In this document: piece by piece, positions 24,656 through 31,625 of the stretch
Layout of the letters: the number at the start of each line of letters is the position of its first letter
Numbering within the stretch: the stretch's first letter is position 1
Assembly: GCA_905160935.1 (NCBI GenBank)
Contig: CAJHZI010000429.1
Span: 456,501 to 520,500, forward strand
Length of the DNA stretch: 64,000 nucleotides
Source of the DNA: Enchytraeus crypticus
Taxonomy: Eukaryota > Annelida > Clitellata > Enchytraeida > Enchytraeidae
Direction: 5' to 3'
Position numbers and translations under genes: made by a program
The notes under the pieces: generated by a model
Seen by the model: the letters and a program-made list of their open reading frames with translations, nothing else
The model's database searches: none
What the model was told of the DNA's origin: nothing

Positions 24656-26687
24656 CTATATATATATATAATAAATATGTATATATATATATATATATAT
24701 AAAGAAGATTAGAATCAGGTTTCTCTTCAAGGTCAATTATAATCATCACAACAATTTCCCACAGGCAAGTTCTAGGTGGAAAAAAAATCCAGATATCAGA
24801 GTTGTTTAAAATATGGGTGAAATGTTAAACTGAAAACCAAATTAATTTTTAAAAAGGCTCGATCAAATCAAATGAAGAATATAACAGATAACAAACATCA
24901 CAAAAATAATCGTATTATAGAGTTAAACAATGTTGAAGAAATGCTTTTTATAAAGCAAGACAATCAACTCAGAGAAGGAATTGGAATTTGATCTGCCACA
25001 TTTCACTGCAGTCTCAAACAGAAATATCACATCACTATCATCATCATCATCACCATCACCATCATCACCATTATTATCATCATTATTATCATCATCATCG
25101 TCATCATCATCATCATCATTATCATCGTCATCATCATCATCATCCCACAGAGAGATCACAACGCACAAAAATAACCTGTTTATCTTTTGATTGATTTTGC
25201 AGTGTATTGATCTGATTCTTGAATGCCTGGTTCCATCTGCATCAAATAATAAACTTTACTATCATTTACCATTTAAATACTCTTATAAAAAATTAATAAG
25301 TATTAATGACCAACTTGAAAGCAATTACCAGACAAATAAACATATAATAACATCTAATATACTAACATGACCATCAACTCGTTACAATAGACAAGCATAT
25401 ATCTCCTTTAGTTTGATATAAAAAATATTTTTACTGAAATTGACCTTTATCATCTCTAAACTTTCATTTAGCGCTAGCTAAAAGGTTGCAAAAAAGTAAA
25501 TCTATGTGTCAGACTTGTAAACTCTGAAAATGCCAAATTATAAGCACTATCGTTATTATTATCCAGCAGTACCTAACTCTTTGTAACCTAAAGCACATTA
25601 CAGTTATATATCAACAAAATAAGAAATACAACAAGTAAAGAGTATGACAGGTAAAAACACACAGCTCTTGTTCCAGCTTCTTGTCGAGAGCAAACTCGAG
25701 ATCAGTGAGAATAAGTTTCTGGTAAGTGTCCTGAAGCTTCTGTCTTGACACCCATGCCTCGTTAGCACCCCTCGTCGTATCTGCATCAACCAATTAATAA
25801 AACATAATATAATAATAATAATAAAGGTTTTACATCTGTTTCCTCATACAAGATGATGTCAGGGAAGTCCCCCCCATCACATGTCACTACAAATCGATTC
25901 ACCCCAAAGGATCTGGAAAAAAATGTGCTGAAGAGAAAGAAAAAGATTCCAAACAGTGCCGGTCCGGTGATAAAAAAACAGTCAGGTAAGATGAAAGAAT
26001 CTATGGTGGGATATGTGTTTTCAATAATCTGAATTAACAACATAATCTGAATTAACAACCACAATTGAATTTGAGAGCTACTGTCACCCACAACAACATT
26101 GAGAACAAGATTCATCATAACTATATCCTTCTTTATCTAATACAACTGTAGTGAAGATTTATATAAGCTTATTGCTCTTAATGATTTCAGTAATAAATTA
26201 AATAAATACAAGAAAAGAAGTTTTGTTGTAAAGAAGTTTTATTAAAATTAATGCTTATTTGCTAGTCTGGTTTGGACAGTTATACAAGGCTAATATACCA
26301 ACTCACACCCACACACATCCAACCACCCATCCACAAATGCTCACACACACATCCACAAACACTCACACACACATCCACAAACACTCACACAGCCACATCC
26401 ACGAACACTCACACACATCCATCCACCCATCCACATACACACACACAACCACCCACCCATCCACAAACCTACACACACACATCCAACCACCCATCCATGC
26501 ACACACACACACACACCAACAATCACCCATACATCCACCCACATACCCACGCACACACATATAATACACACAAACATGCATGCATACATGCACATACTTA
26601 CATGCACACATTAGCATTAGACAAATTATTGTAGGAAATAGATCACTAGTGATACCTGCTACTTCTGTCTTTAGCCTCTCCACCTCT
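6614..26687 (-). CDS. SMG7: SMG7, nonsense-mediated mRNA decay factor (first coding exon not found)
   Basis: SMG7 binds phosphorylated UPF1 through an N-terminal 14-3-3-like TPR domain and recruits deadenylation/decapping machinery to mRNAs with premature stops. I traced 21 exons whose splice phases all agree, giving 1,337 residues before the stop; human SMG7 is about 1,137. Family signatures in order: AWVSRQKLQDTYQKLILTDL, LWNQAFKNQI, LNLFLEAASGFY, CMYVCQHCLVHLGDIARYR, HPYNQLAIL, RSIAVKHPFPVAATNL, QLVQMITINFYALFHIR, PLQEDYDLECFLP, and at the C-terminus NIWQGGPSPLEKLLEQQKQQ. The phosphoserine-binding residues known in human SMG7, Lys66 and Arg163, align with the K of AFKNQI and the R of GDIARYR. 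Positions after the helical domain are low-complexity, dominated by one 1.6-kb Q-rich exon. SMG5 and SMG6 are unlikely: there is no PIN domain and the C-terminal tail matches SMG7. XPC lies divergently to the right. Confidence 0.95.
7600..7890 (-). mobile_element. LINE 3' fragment in the last SMG7 intron
   Basis: Nearly the same sequence as the split LINE copy at 28.29-28.48 plus 30.33-30.43 kb, including GTTTAGACGCAGGTCGCAGC and AGAGAGATGGAAAAGATAGG. Because it is uninterrupted it shows what the empty target site of the LTR-like insertion at 28478 looked like. It ends near 7.60 kb in AAT-rich sequence. Confidence 0.75.
7910..8190 (-). CDS. SMG7: SMG7 exon 21
   Basis: The acceptor is CTGCAG at 8191-8196 and the donor CAG|GTACTG. 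It encodes a G/S/A/P-rich stretch starting NAHEMAGYLSRDTVAVGG and ending RAGADVMSISLQ, which runs straight into NIWQGG of the last exon. Vertebrate SMG7 has MESLKSIW here. It is the GC-richest stretch of the gene. Confidence 0.88.
8810..8996 (-). CDS. SMG7: SMG7 exon 20 (Q-rich, then YSLFSQSPWS)
   Basis: The acceptor ACAACAG opens RQQMLLQQLQQQQQHQLQQQ, then a K/E-rich linker, then GGGYSLFSQSPWSVSFEQQH, with donor ACTG|GTATGA. The YSLF..(S/T)PWS motif matches vertebrate SMG7 SLYSLFEGTPWSPS, which fixes the frame. Confidence 0.9.
9655..11268 (-). CDS. SMG7: SMG7 exon 19, giant low-complexity Q/S/N-rich exon
   Basis: A single 538-codon exon runs from acceptor CTTAG|ATGGACAGC to a likely donor CAC|GTGACG; the donor is the least certain boundary and was chosen because it keeps phase 0 with exon 20. 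The N-terminal two thirds are S/G/N/L-rich and disordered-looking, with short repeated NSSTSGS-type runs. From about 10170 to 9750 it is strongly Q-rich (LQQQQLLMLEQQLLEDQ and similar), probably a mixed disordered and coiled-coil segment coded by interleaved CAG and CAA. Human SMG7 has a shorter P/Q/S-rich tail in this position, which recruits deadenylase components. Plus-strand open frames here are shadows. Confidence 0.9.
11645..11828 (-). mobile_element. SINE family D copy, inverted
   Basis: Reverse complement of the family's 3' half: CATCATCATCATTATCTTCC, TTAAATCCCAG, CCAGGGTTGGG, then CTAGGCGCTCACCAACCGAA. It lies 50-60 bp from an opposite-strand copy at 11885. Confidence 0.75.
11885..12112 (+). 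mobile_element. SINE family D copy (GAT-tailed)
   Basis: Head GTATCCGGCTTGCTGAAGAA, then CGCAGAAGGCGACTAAGCAC, then GGCAGAAAGTCATTCGGTTG, then CCCGACCCTAGTTAAACTG and a GATGATGAT tail. Same order as the copies at 42.93 and 57.67 kb. Confidence 0.8.
12139..12264 (-). CDS. SMG7: SMG7 exon 18
   Basis: The acceptor CTATACTTGCAG|GCTTTC is the innermost copy of the adjacent minisatellite. It encodes AFMQRIKRESPGEEGRGSCL and ends in VSAAGTP at donor CCG|GTAATG. Exactly 42 codons, phase 0 at both ends. Using the second AG (ATGCAG|AGAATT) would remove four residues and keep the frame. Poorly conserved region, supported by phase and splice sites. Confidence 0.75.
12247..13192. repeat. Minisatellite built from the SMG7 exon 18 splice acceptor, about 27 copies
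   Basis: Units of about 33-34 bp on the plus strand read AAAGCCTGCAAGTATAGAAC then AGTTCAACACTCTC. Read on the SMG7 strand every unit carries CTATACTTGCAG|GCTTT, the same polypyrimidine-AG and first five bases as the real exon 18 boundary. The array begins exactly at that boundary and fills the end of the intron. Confidence 0.95.
13474..13534 (-). CDS. SMG7: SMG7 exon 17
   Basis: It encodes SRSSASPVSKKSSRQNVAMQ with donor CAG|GTCTGT; human SMG7 has KQNVAVQ at a similar place. Two acceptors lie 7 bp apart, TTGCAG|TGGTCAG|TTCC. The inner one matches the phase of exon 16, so it was chosen. Confidence 0.65.
14195..14930. mobile_element. Two direct copies of SINE-like family B with longer bodies
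   Basis: Each copy starts with an ATCA-rich run followed by a GTCCGGTTCCTCG..AGGCAATRTCAG motif (about 14200 and 14710), then parallel blocks: ACGATGACG / TGATGACGT, GAGATCAAAACAGCGCAA / GAGATCAAGACCGCGCAA, and TTTCTAGCTTG / TTTTTAGCTTG. The element is therefore longer than the roughly 60-bp pieces elsewhere. The 14.57-14.64 kb part of the first copy has no match in the second. Confidence 0.55.
15217..15303 (-). CDS. SMG7: SMG7 exon 16 (probable)
   Basis: Acceptor GTCAG|GCATCTG and donor TAAG|GTTATC. It encodes HLKKRPAKTVHVEIGYLADA then EGNGTPPL. The phase fits exons 15 and 17. Read past the donor the same frame meets a stop at TTTGAGTAG, so a variant retaining it would truncate the protein before the Q-rich tail. 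The sequence is not clearly conserved. Confidence 0.55.
15347..15460 (-). CDS. SMG7: SMG7 exon 15
   Basis: Acceptor GATGTAG and donor AC|GTAAGA. It encodes EVDFTSMPQNCLSETVETNL then RLRRILNAASIIADESS. This corresponds to the human FSKGHQ..RRIRQQRLISIGKWIAD helices. Confidence 0.8.
16226..16292 (-). CDS. SMG7: SMG7 exon 14
   Basis: Acceptor TGCGCAG and donor AAT|GTATGT. It encodes AKSPLQEDYDLECFLPINKV, matching the conserved SMG7 motif TPLPEEFELQGFLALRP. This short exon joins its neighbours in perfect phase. Confidence 0.9.
16838..16935. repeat. (CT)n microsatellite, intronic
   Basis: About 70 bp of CT inside a longer TC-rich stretch. It lies in the SMG7 intron between exons 13 and 14, so the transcript would carry (GA)n. 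Several GA tracts in the window are SINE family C tails; this one has no clear SINE body beside it. Confidence 0.9.
17054..17145 (-). CDS. SMG7: SMG7 exon 13
   Basis: Acceptor TTTTAG and donor AAAAC|GTATCT. It encodes LWSSAVRLLNLLQNCLISSQ then DPYVEIQQQK, the counterpart of human YIWPWLISLLNSFHPHEED. Phase 2 in, phase 1 out, consistent with both neighbours. Confidence 0.88.
17926..18073 (-). CDS. SMG7: SMG7 exon 12
   Basis: Acceptor TTGTGCAG and donor CACT|GTAAGT. It encodes SFFIVLIQAALRDEPRVMQH then MMSLRLAFDWLCCNLADLSN. The SL-LAFDWL motif matches human VKVSMDWLRLRP in the helical-hairpin domain. Confidence 0.88.
18751..19149 (-). CDS. SMG7: SMG7 exon 11
   Basis: Acceptor TATTTTAG and donor ACCG|GTTTGT. 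It starts DVVKTKGHMSKILSNLPLHI, contains SSYQLVQMITINFYALFHIR (human SQQLVHVTVINLFQLHHLR), then an S/N/G/E-rich insertion, and ends SDLQLCQDVALEFTG. The acidic, disordered insertion is longer than in human SMG7. Confidence 0.92.
19628..20060. repeat. About 29-30-bp minisatellite downstream of SMG7 exon 10
   Basis: About 15 units of the form TTTAGCCTGCAGTCCTACGT then GATACAGAG. It lies in the SMG7 intron and starts about 50 bp past the exon 10 donor. Read on the SMG7 strand each unit contains GGACTGCAG|GCT, an acceptor-like string. Confidence 0.92.
20110..20192 (-). CDS. SMG7: SMG7 exon 10
   Basis: Acceptor TTTGACAG and donor ACTG|GTTTGT. It encodes HEVRQKLSVSELVNAFLQFQ then SLIYLCTG, matching human RDEVKTKWGVSDFIKAFIKFHGHVYL. 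Confidence 0.9.
20880..20975 (+). mobile_element. tRNA-derived SINE, 3' part
   Basis: It contains GGACTCGCCCATCACTGACA, TCGCTTTCGAGTGAGGAAAC and TTAGCCTTAGCTTTACCAGC, collinear with the 3' half of the 47.67-47.83 kb copy. A smaller piece of the same end lies at 46.49-46.55 kb and another at 62.36-62.41 kb. Confidence 0.7.
21254..21407 (-). CDS. SMG7: SMG7 exon 9 (TPR core)
   Basis: Acceptor TTCACAG and donor ACAG|GTTAGT. It encodes HPYNQLAILEAARGNKLSTI, FFYVRSIAVKHPFPVAATNL and EKFYTKISKD. This is the most conserved block of the EST1/SMG5-7 family, matching human QPYNQLAILASSKGDHLTTIFYYCRSIAVKFPFPAASTNL almost residue for residue. Confidence 0.97.
22012..22140 (-). mobile_element. tRNA-derived SINE piece
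   Basis: ACGTCAGTTTCACCTCTCGA, then GATTTGAACCCTGCACATAC, TGATCCACAGTC. Same order as the 46.88 kb copy. It sits just right of the donor side of SMG7 exon 8, inside the intron to exon 9. Confidence 0.6.
22194..22265 (-). CDS. SMG7: SMG7 exon 8
   Basis: Acceptor TTTTTAG and donor AATG|GTATGC. It encodes RYRQQIDQAQVYYKHAARLV then PYN. The first R aligns with human Arg163, one of two residues that grip the UPF1 phosphoserine. Confidence 0.95.
22335..22462 (-). mobile_element. tRNA-derived SINE piece
   Basis: It shares CAACTCTCGAAAACGATATC, AGTGACGGGCGAGCCCAGGA and TTTGAGCCCACAC with the reverse complement of the 47.67 kb copy. It is only about 200 bp from another copy in the same orientation. 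Confidence 0.6.
22818..22910 (-). CDS. SMG7: SMG7 exon 7
   Basis: Acceptor TTACTTAG and donor ATTG|GTATGC. It encodes YKARSLRISPPKKSSCMYVC then QHCLVHLGDI, matching human SSCSYICQHCLVHLGDI. Confidence 0.96.
23478..23547 (-). CDS. SMG7: SMG7 exon 6
   Basis: Acceptor TGCTTCAG and donor AAAG|GTACAT. It encodes EMCCAFNLDLPFRCKSSNIG then IIK, matching human ELCTVFNVDLPCRVKSSQLGII. Confidence 0.96.
24277..24348 (-). CDS. SMG7: SMG7 exon 5
   Basis: Acceptor TTGTTCAG and donor CAG|GTATCT. Twenty-four codons starting NAKRGEIQASLNLFLEAASG, matching human SEVQANLSLFLEAASGFYTQ. Confidence 0.96.
24588..24703. repeat. (AT)n microsatellite, intronic
   Basis: About 110 bp of imperfect TATATA in the intron between SMG7 exons 4 and 5. 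Confidence 0.95.
25029..25144. repeat. (ATC/GAT)n trinucleotide repeat beside SMG7 exon 4
   Basis: About 38 mostly TCA/TCG/TTA triplets. On the SMG7 strand it starts about 30 bp past the exon 4 donor. Frames reading poly-D, poly-H or poly-S across it are artefacts. Confidence 0.95.
25176..25236 (-). CDS. SMG7: SMG7 exon 4
   Basis: Acceptor TGATGCAG and donor CAG|GTTATT. It encodes WNQAFKNQINTLQNQSKDKQ. The K of AFKNQ aligns with human Lys66, the second phosphoserine-binding residue. Confidence 0.95.
25663..25780 (-). CDS. SMG7: SMG7 exon 3
   Basis: Acceptor TTGATGCAG and donor AGCT|GTGTGT. It encodes TTRGANEAWVSRQKLQDTYQ, then KLILTDLEFALDKKLEQE, matching human AEVWTSRQALQDLYQKMLVTDLEYALDKKVEQDL. 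Confidence 0.96.
25810..25872 (-). mobile_element. SINE-like family B, 3' end
   Basis: AATAATAATAATAAAGGTTT, then CATCTGTTTCCTCATACAAG, then GATGATGTCAGGGAAGTCC. The AAT-rich tail ends about 30 bp from the exon 3 acceptor. Same piece at 45.79, 50.10 and, inverted, 49.89 kb. Confidence 0.65.
26300..26610. repeat. CA-rich compound repeat (ACAC, CATCCACC) next to SMG7 exon 2
   Basis: About 310 bp of CACACACATCCAACCACCC-like units with no G on the plus strand apart from rare positions. On the SMG7 strand it starts about 45-50 bp after the exon 2 donor. T/H/P-rich and V/C/G-rich open frames across it are artefacts. Confidence 0.9.
26656..26687 (-). CDS. SMG7: SMG7 exon 2 (leftmost N-terminal exon identified)
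   Basis: Acceptor TTGTTTCAG and donor GCAG|GTATCA. Only 32 bp, coding EVERLKTEVA, matching human AEVLKADMTD. The incoming phase is 2, so a first exon with the ATG must lie further right. It was not found between 26.7 and 34.7 kb; strong donor-like sites on this strand near 33353 (AAG|GTAAGC) and 33475 (AAG|GTGAGA) could end untranslated first exons. Confidence 0.85.
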
Positions 26688-28289
26688 CTGAAACAACAAA
26701 TAAATTAATAATTTTAGATTTCTCTCACAAATTAGAGAAGCACTTAATCTCACCCTGAGGAACCTGATACCTCGAGATCTAACTACATTGTTTCATTTTG
26801 TCTAATTTTGATAAAAATGTCAATGATTAGGATTTGATTGGAGGTTGAGAATAACGGACTAAACCAAACATTTCCTCAAAGTTCATATCAAAGTTTATCT
26901 AAGAATATCTAGTAGAAAATTTCATGATCTCATCTGGCTAATGCCCCACACTGTGATTCCCATAACAAATTCGATATTAAACTCTTTTTAATTAGGCATC
27001 TAGCCTCTAGAGTACTATATATTTCTTATACTAGTTAAACTATTAAATTGCTTTTAAAATTATCTGCAGAGAAATGAATACATAGTTCTAAGAAAAATAG
27101 CCAAAATTAAGTTCACACACTAATTTCCTAAATTCAAGCCACCTACAAGATCAACTAGGAAAATCTATGATACAGTTTACCTTATAGTATAGCAATACTT
27201 ATCGCTTATTTTCAGTGTTATGCAGCAAGTAAAAATATTTCATTACAAGTAAAAGGTACAAAAATTCTACTTTTACTTATATATTGTGAAGTAGCCAGTT
27301 TGTTAGGGTACTTTTTACTTGTAACAAACTGGCTACTATTTTACTTGTTCTCAAGTAATTCTGTAGTATGTTTACTTCTACTTTTACTGCTGCTAAAGGG
27401 AAAGAGTCGAGTTAGTCCTGGAAATCTGTATTCGTCTATACCATAATTGTTCTCTTTAAGGTGGTACAGTCAGCTTACAAACTTTTTATGTGTGAAAATC
27501 AAGCAGCTCAAATTTCATCTTTCTAAGACCTAATATATAAGTTATAGACTGACTAAAAGCATGATTAAAATAATTTCTCAAATTTTTAACTGGAAAACTT
27601 GAAAATATTATAGACATACGCTAGATGCATATAAAGCTCAATAGATTTAGTTAGGTGTGGAATGAAAAGTTAATTGGAAACTGAATGGCAGTCTGTAAGC
27701 TCTTGCAACTCAGTACTCTTGAAATAATTAATACTATTAATCTACTAATGCTTTAAAGTTTTAAACCATCAGAGAATGCAAGAAGCAAGCTTGGATCAAA
27801 ATAGTGAAATTTCCAATTGTTACGAAGAGGTGTATATTTTTGCACTAAGGTGATTATTTTCCACTAGGAATTTGATACCATTTCACAATATAATATAATC
27901 ACAAAAACAAAAAATATTATTATAATTATATAATATAATATAATCGATATGAAACTAAATATACAAGCCATATATGTATATTTAAACTAGTAACCATCAT
28001 CTTTACCTTCCCTTTAATCCCCGTTAAACTAAATATATAAATACTTTACCTCTCGCTACAAAATTCTGAATTAATTTACAAACAATAAAGTATTACTCAA
28101 AATTTGATATAATAAGTAAAAATTACATTTTAAAAGACTTCTTAGATATAATAAATAAAATAAATAAAAATTACTTTAATAAGTCGGTAACATTCATCCT
28201 TCATCTTCAACTATTTACTAAACTGTTCGAGAATTACGCGCAGAACATTCTCAACTGTCATTGACATGGTGTTTGACAACATCCACCAA
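26688..28289. other. SMG7 first-intron region, no gene seen
   Basis: AT-rich DNA with a perfect 15-bp inverted repeat at 27291-27336 and a small SINE D 3' piece near 27.99-28.02 kb. The string ATGACAGTTGAGAATGTTCT near 28.23-28.27 kb can be read as a short start exon ending at CGC|GTAATT, but its phase does not fit exon 2. Confidence 0.4.
27291..27336. repeat. Perfect 15-bp inverted repeat, 16-bp loop
   Basis: GTAGCCAGTTTGTTA at 27291-27305 and its exact reverse complement at 27322-27336, inside a stretch repeating TACTTTTACTT and AAGTAAAA motifs. A hairpin in the SMG7 first-intron region. Confidence 0.9.
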
Positions 28290-29039
28290 TGTGGAACCAA
28301 ATCAAAACCGACAATAATAATACTAACAACAATTATAGTGCTACAGTCAACAATGACAACATCGAGAACTATTGAGACAAAATCAAGCCGCCGAGCAAAA
28401 AAGAAGGTAAAAAAACGGCGCAAATTCCAAAATCCAGAAATTCAGTCCAAAGTAAAGGGAGTTAAAGAAAAGGTGGTTGTAATGAACACGTCTTGTTCAC
28501 AATTTATATATTAAGAAATAAATATATTTTAGATAGAATGCAGATATTATAGAGCAGTTATTTATAAATAATAAGTGACGTAGGGTTTTTCCAAAGATTT
28601 ATAATAGACAATAGAAGCCGAGGTTATAGGTGAGTAGGCCTATATATATATTATTACGAAGGGTATTTCCAAAGTGACGCAGCTGCGTCGTAAATTAGCA
28701 GTAAATTAGCTAAGCGAAGAAACTCTGTGATTCAATAGAAGCGTTTTACATCGATCGACAGCGGTGTATATAAGGAGAAGCTAGATACAATAGAAACAAG
28801 TTGGGGCCGGGGGCCTACTTGGTTCGTCTGAGTAGGTTCCCAGGAGGGCGGCTCCGATTGGTTTATACGGTGTACAACGTGTAGTTCTCATAAAGGAACG
28901 AGTCTCAATGATACTTCCTCTTACTGACTCCCTACGGGATAGGTAAGGGGGCCCCTCAGGTTGGCTAGTGTCCCAAGCCGCGAAGGCTAATTTGAGGCGA
29001 GAGAGTTCGGTGTCCCCCTGGGTAGGCCCAGGTAAGAGG

Positions 29040-29475
29040 TTGGTAGTCCACGGCATTGCCCGGGTCGAGTTCGTCTCTGCGGGTATTTGAAAAGCGCCTG
29101 GGTCGAGTGTGTCTCTGCAGGCGGGAGGCTGGTAGTCCACGGCCTTACCCTGGTCGAGTCCGTCTCTGCGGGTATTCGCTAAGCGCCTGGTTCGCGTGTG
29201 TCTCTGCAGGCGAGAGGCTGGTATTCCACGGCATTGCCCGGGTCGAGTTCGTCTCTGCAGGTATTTGCTAGGCGCCTGGGTCGAGTGTGTCTCTGCAGGC
29301 GGGAAGCTAGCGACGGCATTACCTGGACGGAGTTCGTCTCTGCAGGTATTTGTTAGGCGCCTGGACGGAGTTCGTCTCTGCAGGCGGGGCTAGCGACGGC
29401 ATTGCCTGAACGGAGTTCGTCTCTGCAGGTATTTGCTATGCGCCTGGATGGAGTTCGTCCCTGCAGGCGGGAGCA
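29040..29475. repeat. About 85-90-bp tandem repeats inside the LTR-like element
   Basis: About five units, each with a GGCATTGCCCGGGTCGAG-type start (29051, 29140, 29231, 29314, 29398), TTCGTCTCTGCAGGTATTTG and AGGCGCCTGG. GC-rich compared with the surroundings. A second pair of direct repeats with CAACGATGGACGAGAG follows at 29.55 and 29.67 kb. Confidence 0.85.
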
Positions 29476-30061
29476 GGATTACTAATGACCAGTTGACTAT
29501 GAACGAATTTCATAGTGACTACACGGAAGCCATTGTACCACCTTCAGCAACGATGGACGAGAGAAGGAACTACGGGAAGACCAGTATTAAAAGGATGCAG
29601 AAGCGGGATTACCAATGACCAGCAGACTATCCACGGATTCCACCGTACTAAACGAAAGGCCCATTACACGACTTCAGCAACGATGGACGAGAGGAAAAAC
29701 TACGGAAAGACCAATATTAAAAGTATAGGGAAGAACAAGTCTAAAAAGATATAGGGAAGTTTTAATGGGGTAAAGAAGAATAAAGTTCGTCGCAGTTAAA
29801 ACAACCAATCATATAATTATCTACTAAAAGTTTGAAGACTAGAAAGCAGGGCGCAAACCAAGTCATAATCGCCTGAAAGTTTGCAGACGCTTCCACTCCC
29901 GGTTCGGGTCATCATATTACTTCGACTCGAGAATCACATTACGGAAGAGAATCTATGAAAGAAGCAAGGGGATCGGCCCTCGAATTAACAGATAGAAGTT
30001 GAGCAATGATAGGCCATTCGAGATGCAGCACCCTCGGTTTCTCCTGACAAGCGGTACGCCA

Positions 30062-30225
30062 AACCCGAGACATCGGGTTTGGCGGCCCGGAATCGGGAGT
30101 GGGGACTCCACGTCGTCAAGTTCTTGTAGGATGCTGTGGTACTCCACAGCATCCTACAAGAACTTGACGACGTGGAGTGAGTCCCCACTCCCGATTCCGG
30201 GCCGCCAAACCCGATGTCTCGGGTT
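30062..30225. repeat. Near-perfect palindrome with 78-bp arms
   Basis: Inner arms 30105-30139 and 30144-30178 are exact inverse copies around the 4-base loop TACT. Outer arms 30062-30104 and 30183-30225 are also exact, separated on the right by four extra bases. The only departure in 78 bp is that insertion. It lies near the right end of the LTR-like element. Confidence 0.95.
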
Positions 30226-31339
30226 CGCAGGACCCAATATTGAGGGTGAGAGAAAATCTCTCCCCTCGATGTAACAAGGGAGGCGTCGTCGACAGCGCGC
30301 ATGCACTCGCAACCCCGTTCGTTACAGTGGTTTAGGCGCAGGTCGCTGCTCATGGACACTGGATGTAAAAGAGAGATGGAAAAGATTGGTCTTCAACTGC
30401 TTATGAAACTGCTCATAGGAAAGCAAAGGCTGATGTGATTCAAATGAAGATTTCCGAAGATTGGATGGAAGAGAATTCCAGATCTGAGGTGCAGCATGCT
30501 GGAAAGAACGATTAGATAGCTGAATTAGAGCGTGAAGGTAAGCTAGGTCTCACAAGAGTAATTAGCTTAGAAGACCGAGTAATAGCATGCTGCATCACTT
30601 TAATCAAGTGAAACTTACAAGGTTGTCCAGGGACGGTGATGGACTTATATGTTAACGAAGCTGTTTTGTAAATGATACGCTCTTTAATCTTTAGCCAGTG
30701 CAAAGACTTCAAAATAGGCTTAACATGTGAGTACTTGGAACTACAAAAAATTGCTCGCGCAAGAGAATTCTGAATAAACTGCAACCGATCAATCTCACAA
30801 CCAGGGAGATTTAAAAACATGGAATTGCAGTAGTCCAACTTCGATTGCAAAAGAGCAGCACCAATTATAGCAGCTGTCTCACGTGACAAATATGGACGTA
30901 TTCGACGAAGATCACGGATGTGGAAGAAACATACTTGTGAAGTTTTAGTTATGTGTTTGTGGAAGGTTAGATGTTTATCAAGGATAACACCGAGATTTCT
31001 CACAGAGGAAACAGGTGATATTTTAATACCCGAAGATTACGAAAGAGTTTTCCCATTCAGCTTCCGAAGCTGTTGAGGTGTCCCAACCAGCAAAAATTCA
31101 GTCTTAGATGGATTAAGTGCCAAAAAATTAGCAGACATCCAAGAGGATATACATGTAGACTGAAAACTTTGTTGCAGGAGGGTTTCAGCATTAGAATAGG
31201 AGTTAGGGGTGAAACAAGTGAACCGTTGAGTGTCATCAGCATATAGTTCATGATCAAGAGAACGAGAAAAGATTATAGAGAGCTTTAGGCTGTTGTATAG
31301 AGGTTAAAGAGGATAGGACCAAGAACGGAGCCTTGAGGT

Positions 31340-31625
31340 ACAGCATACTTTAAGTGAGAAGGCCAAGAGATCTACTCCATCACTTTTACACTAAAAGAAC
31401 GATCCGTCAGATAAGAGGAAAACCAATCAAGAACAATTCCACGATCACTAAACCAGGAAGAAAGACGTTCCAGAAGGATATTACAGCATACTTTAAGTGA
31501 GAAGGCGAAGAGATCTACTCCATCACTTTTACACTAAAAGAACGATCCGTCAGATAAGAGGAAAACCAATCAAGAACAATTCCACGATCACTAAACAAGG
31601 AAGAAAGACGTTCCAGAAGGATATT
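31340..31625. repeat. 143-bp tandem duplication within the LINE
   Basis: 31340-31482 and 31483-31625 are the same sequence starting ACAGCATACTTTAAGTGAGA and ending CCAGAAGGATATT, with only about two visible differences. It duplicates part of the reverse-transcriptase region after the LINE stopped coding. Confidence 0.95.

Larger units (their letters stand above)
28478..30326. mobile_element. LTR-like element inserted in the LINE (possible solo LTR, Gypsy-like ends)
   Basis: The element starts TGTAATGAAC and ends GTTCGTTACA and is flanked by the 5-bp direct repeat GTGGT (28473-28477 and 30327-30331). Removing it restores the continuous sequence found at 7.75 kb, so the boundaries are exact. 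TG..CA ends with a 5-bp duplication are typical of LTR retroelements. It holds TATATAAGG near 28769, AATAAA near 29780, a block of 85-90-bp repeats and a large palindrome, but no recognisable protein domain. It is a fossil; a solo LTR or a small non-autonomous element are the likeliest readings. It looks younger than its LINE host. Confidence 0.7.

Noticed and set aside
24923-25194. Poly-D, poly-H and poly-S open frames
   Set aside because: Three frames of one ATC trinucleotide repeat; the only real coding here is SMG7 exon 4 at 25176-25236 in another frame.
26259-26683. T/H/P-rich and C/V/G-rich open frames on both strands
   Set aside because: Pure low-complexity translation of a CA-rich satellite in a SMG7 intron.
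28211-28270. MSMTVENVLR as the SMG7 first exon ending at CGC|GTAATT
   Set aside because: Phase 0 at the donor does not match the phase 2 needed by exon 2, and the peptide does not resemble the SMG7 N-terminus.
28781-29140. A 119-codon minus-strand open frame within the LTR-like element
   Set aside because: It overlaps GC-rich tandem repeats, shows no recognisable domain and has no support as a gene.
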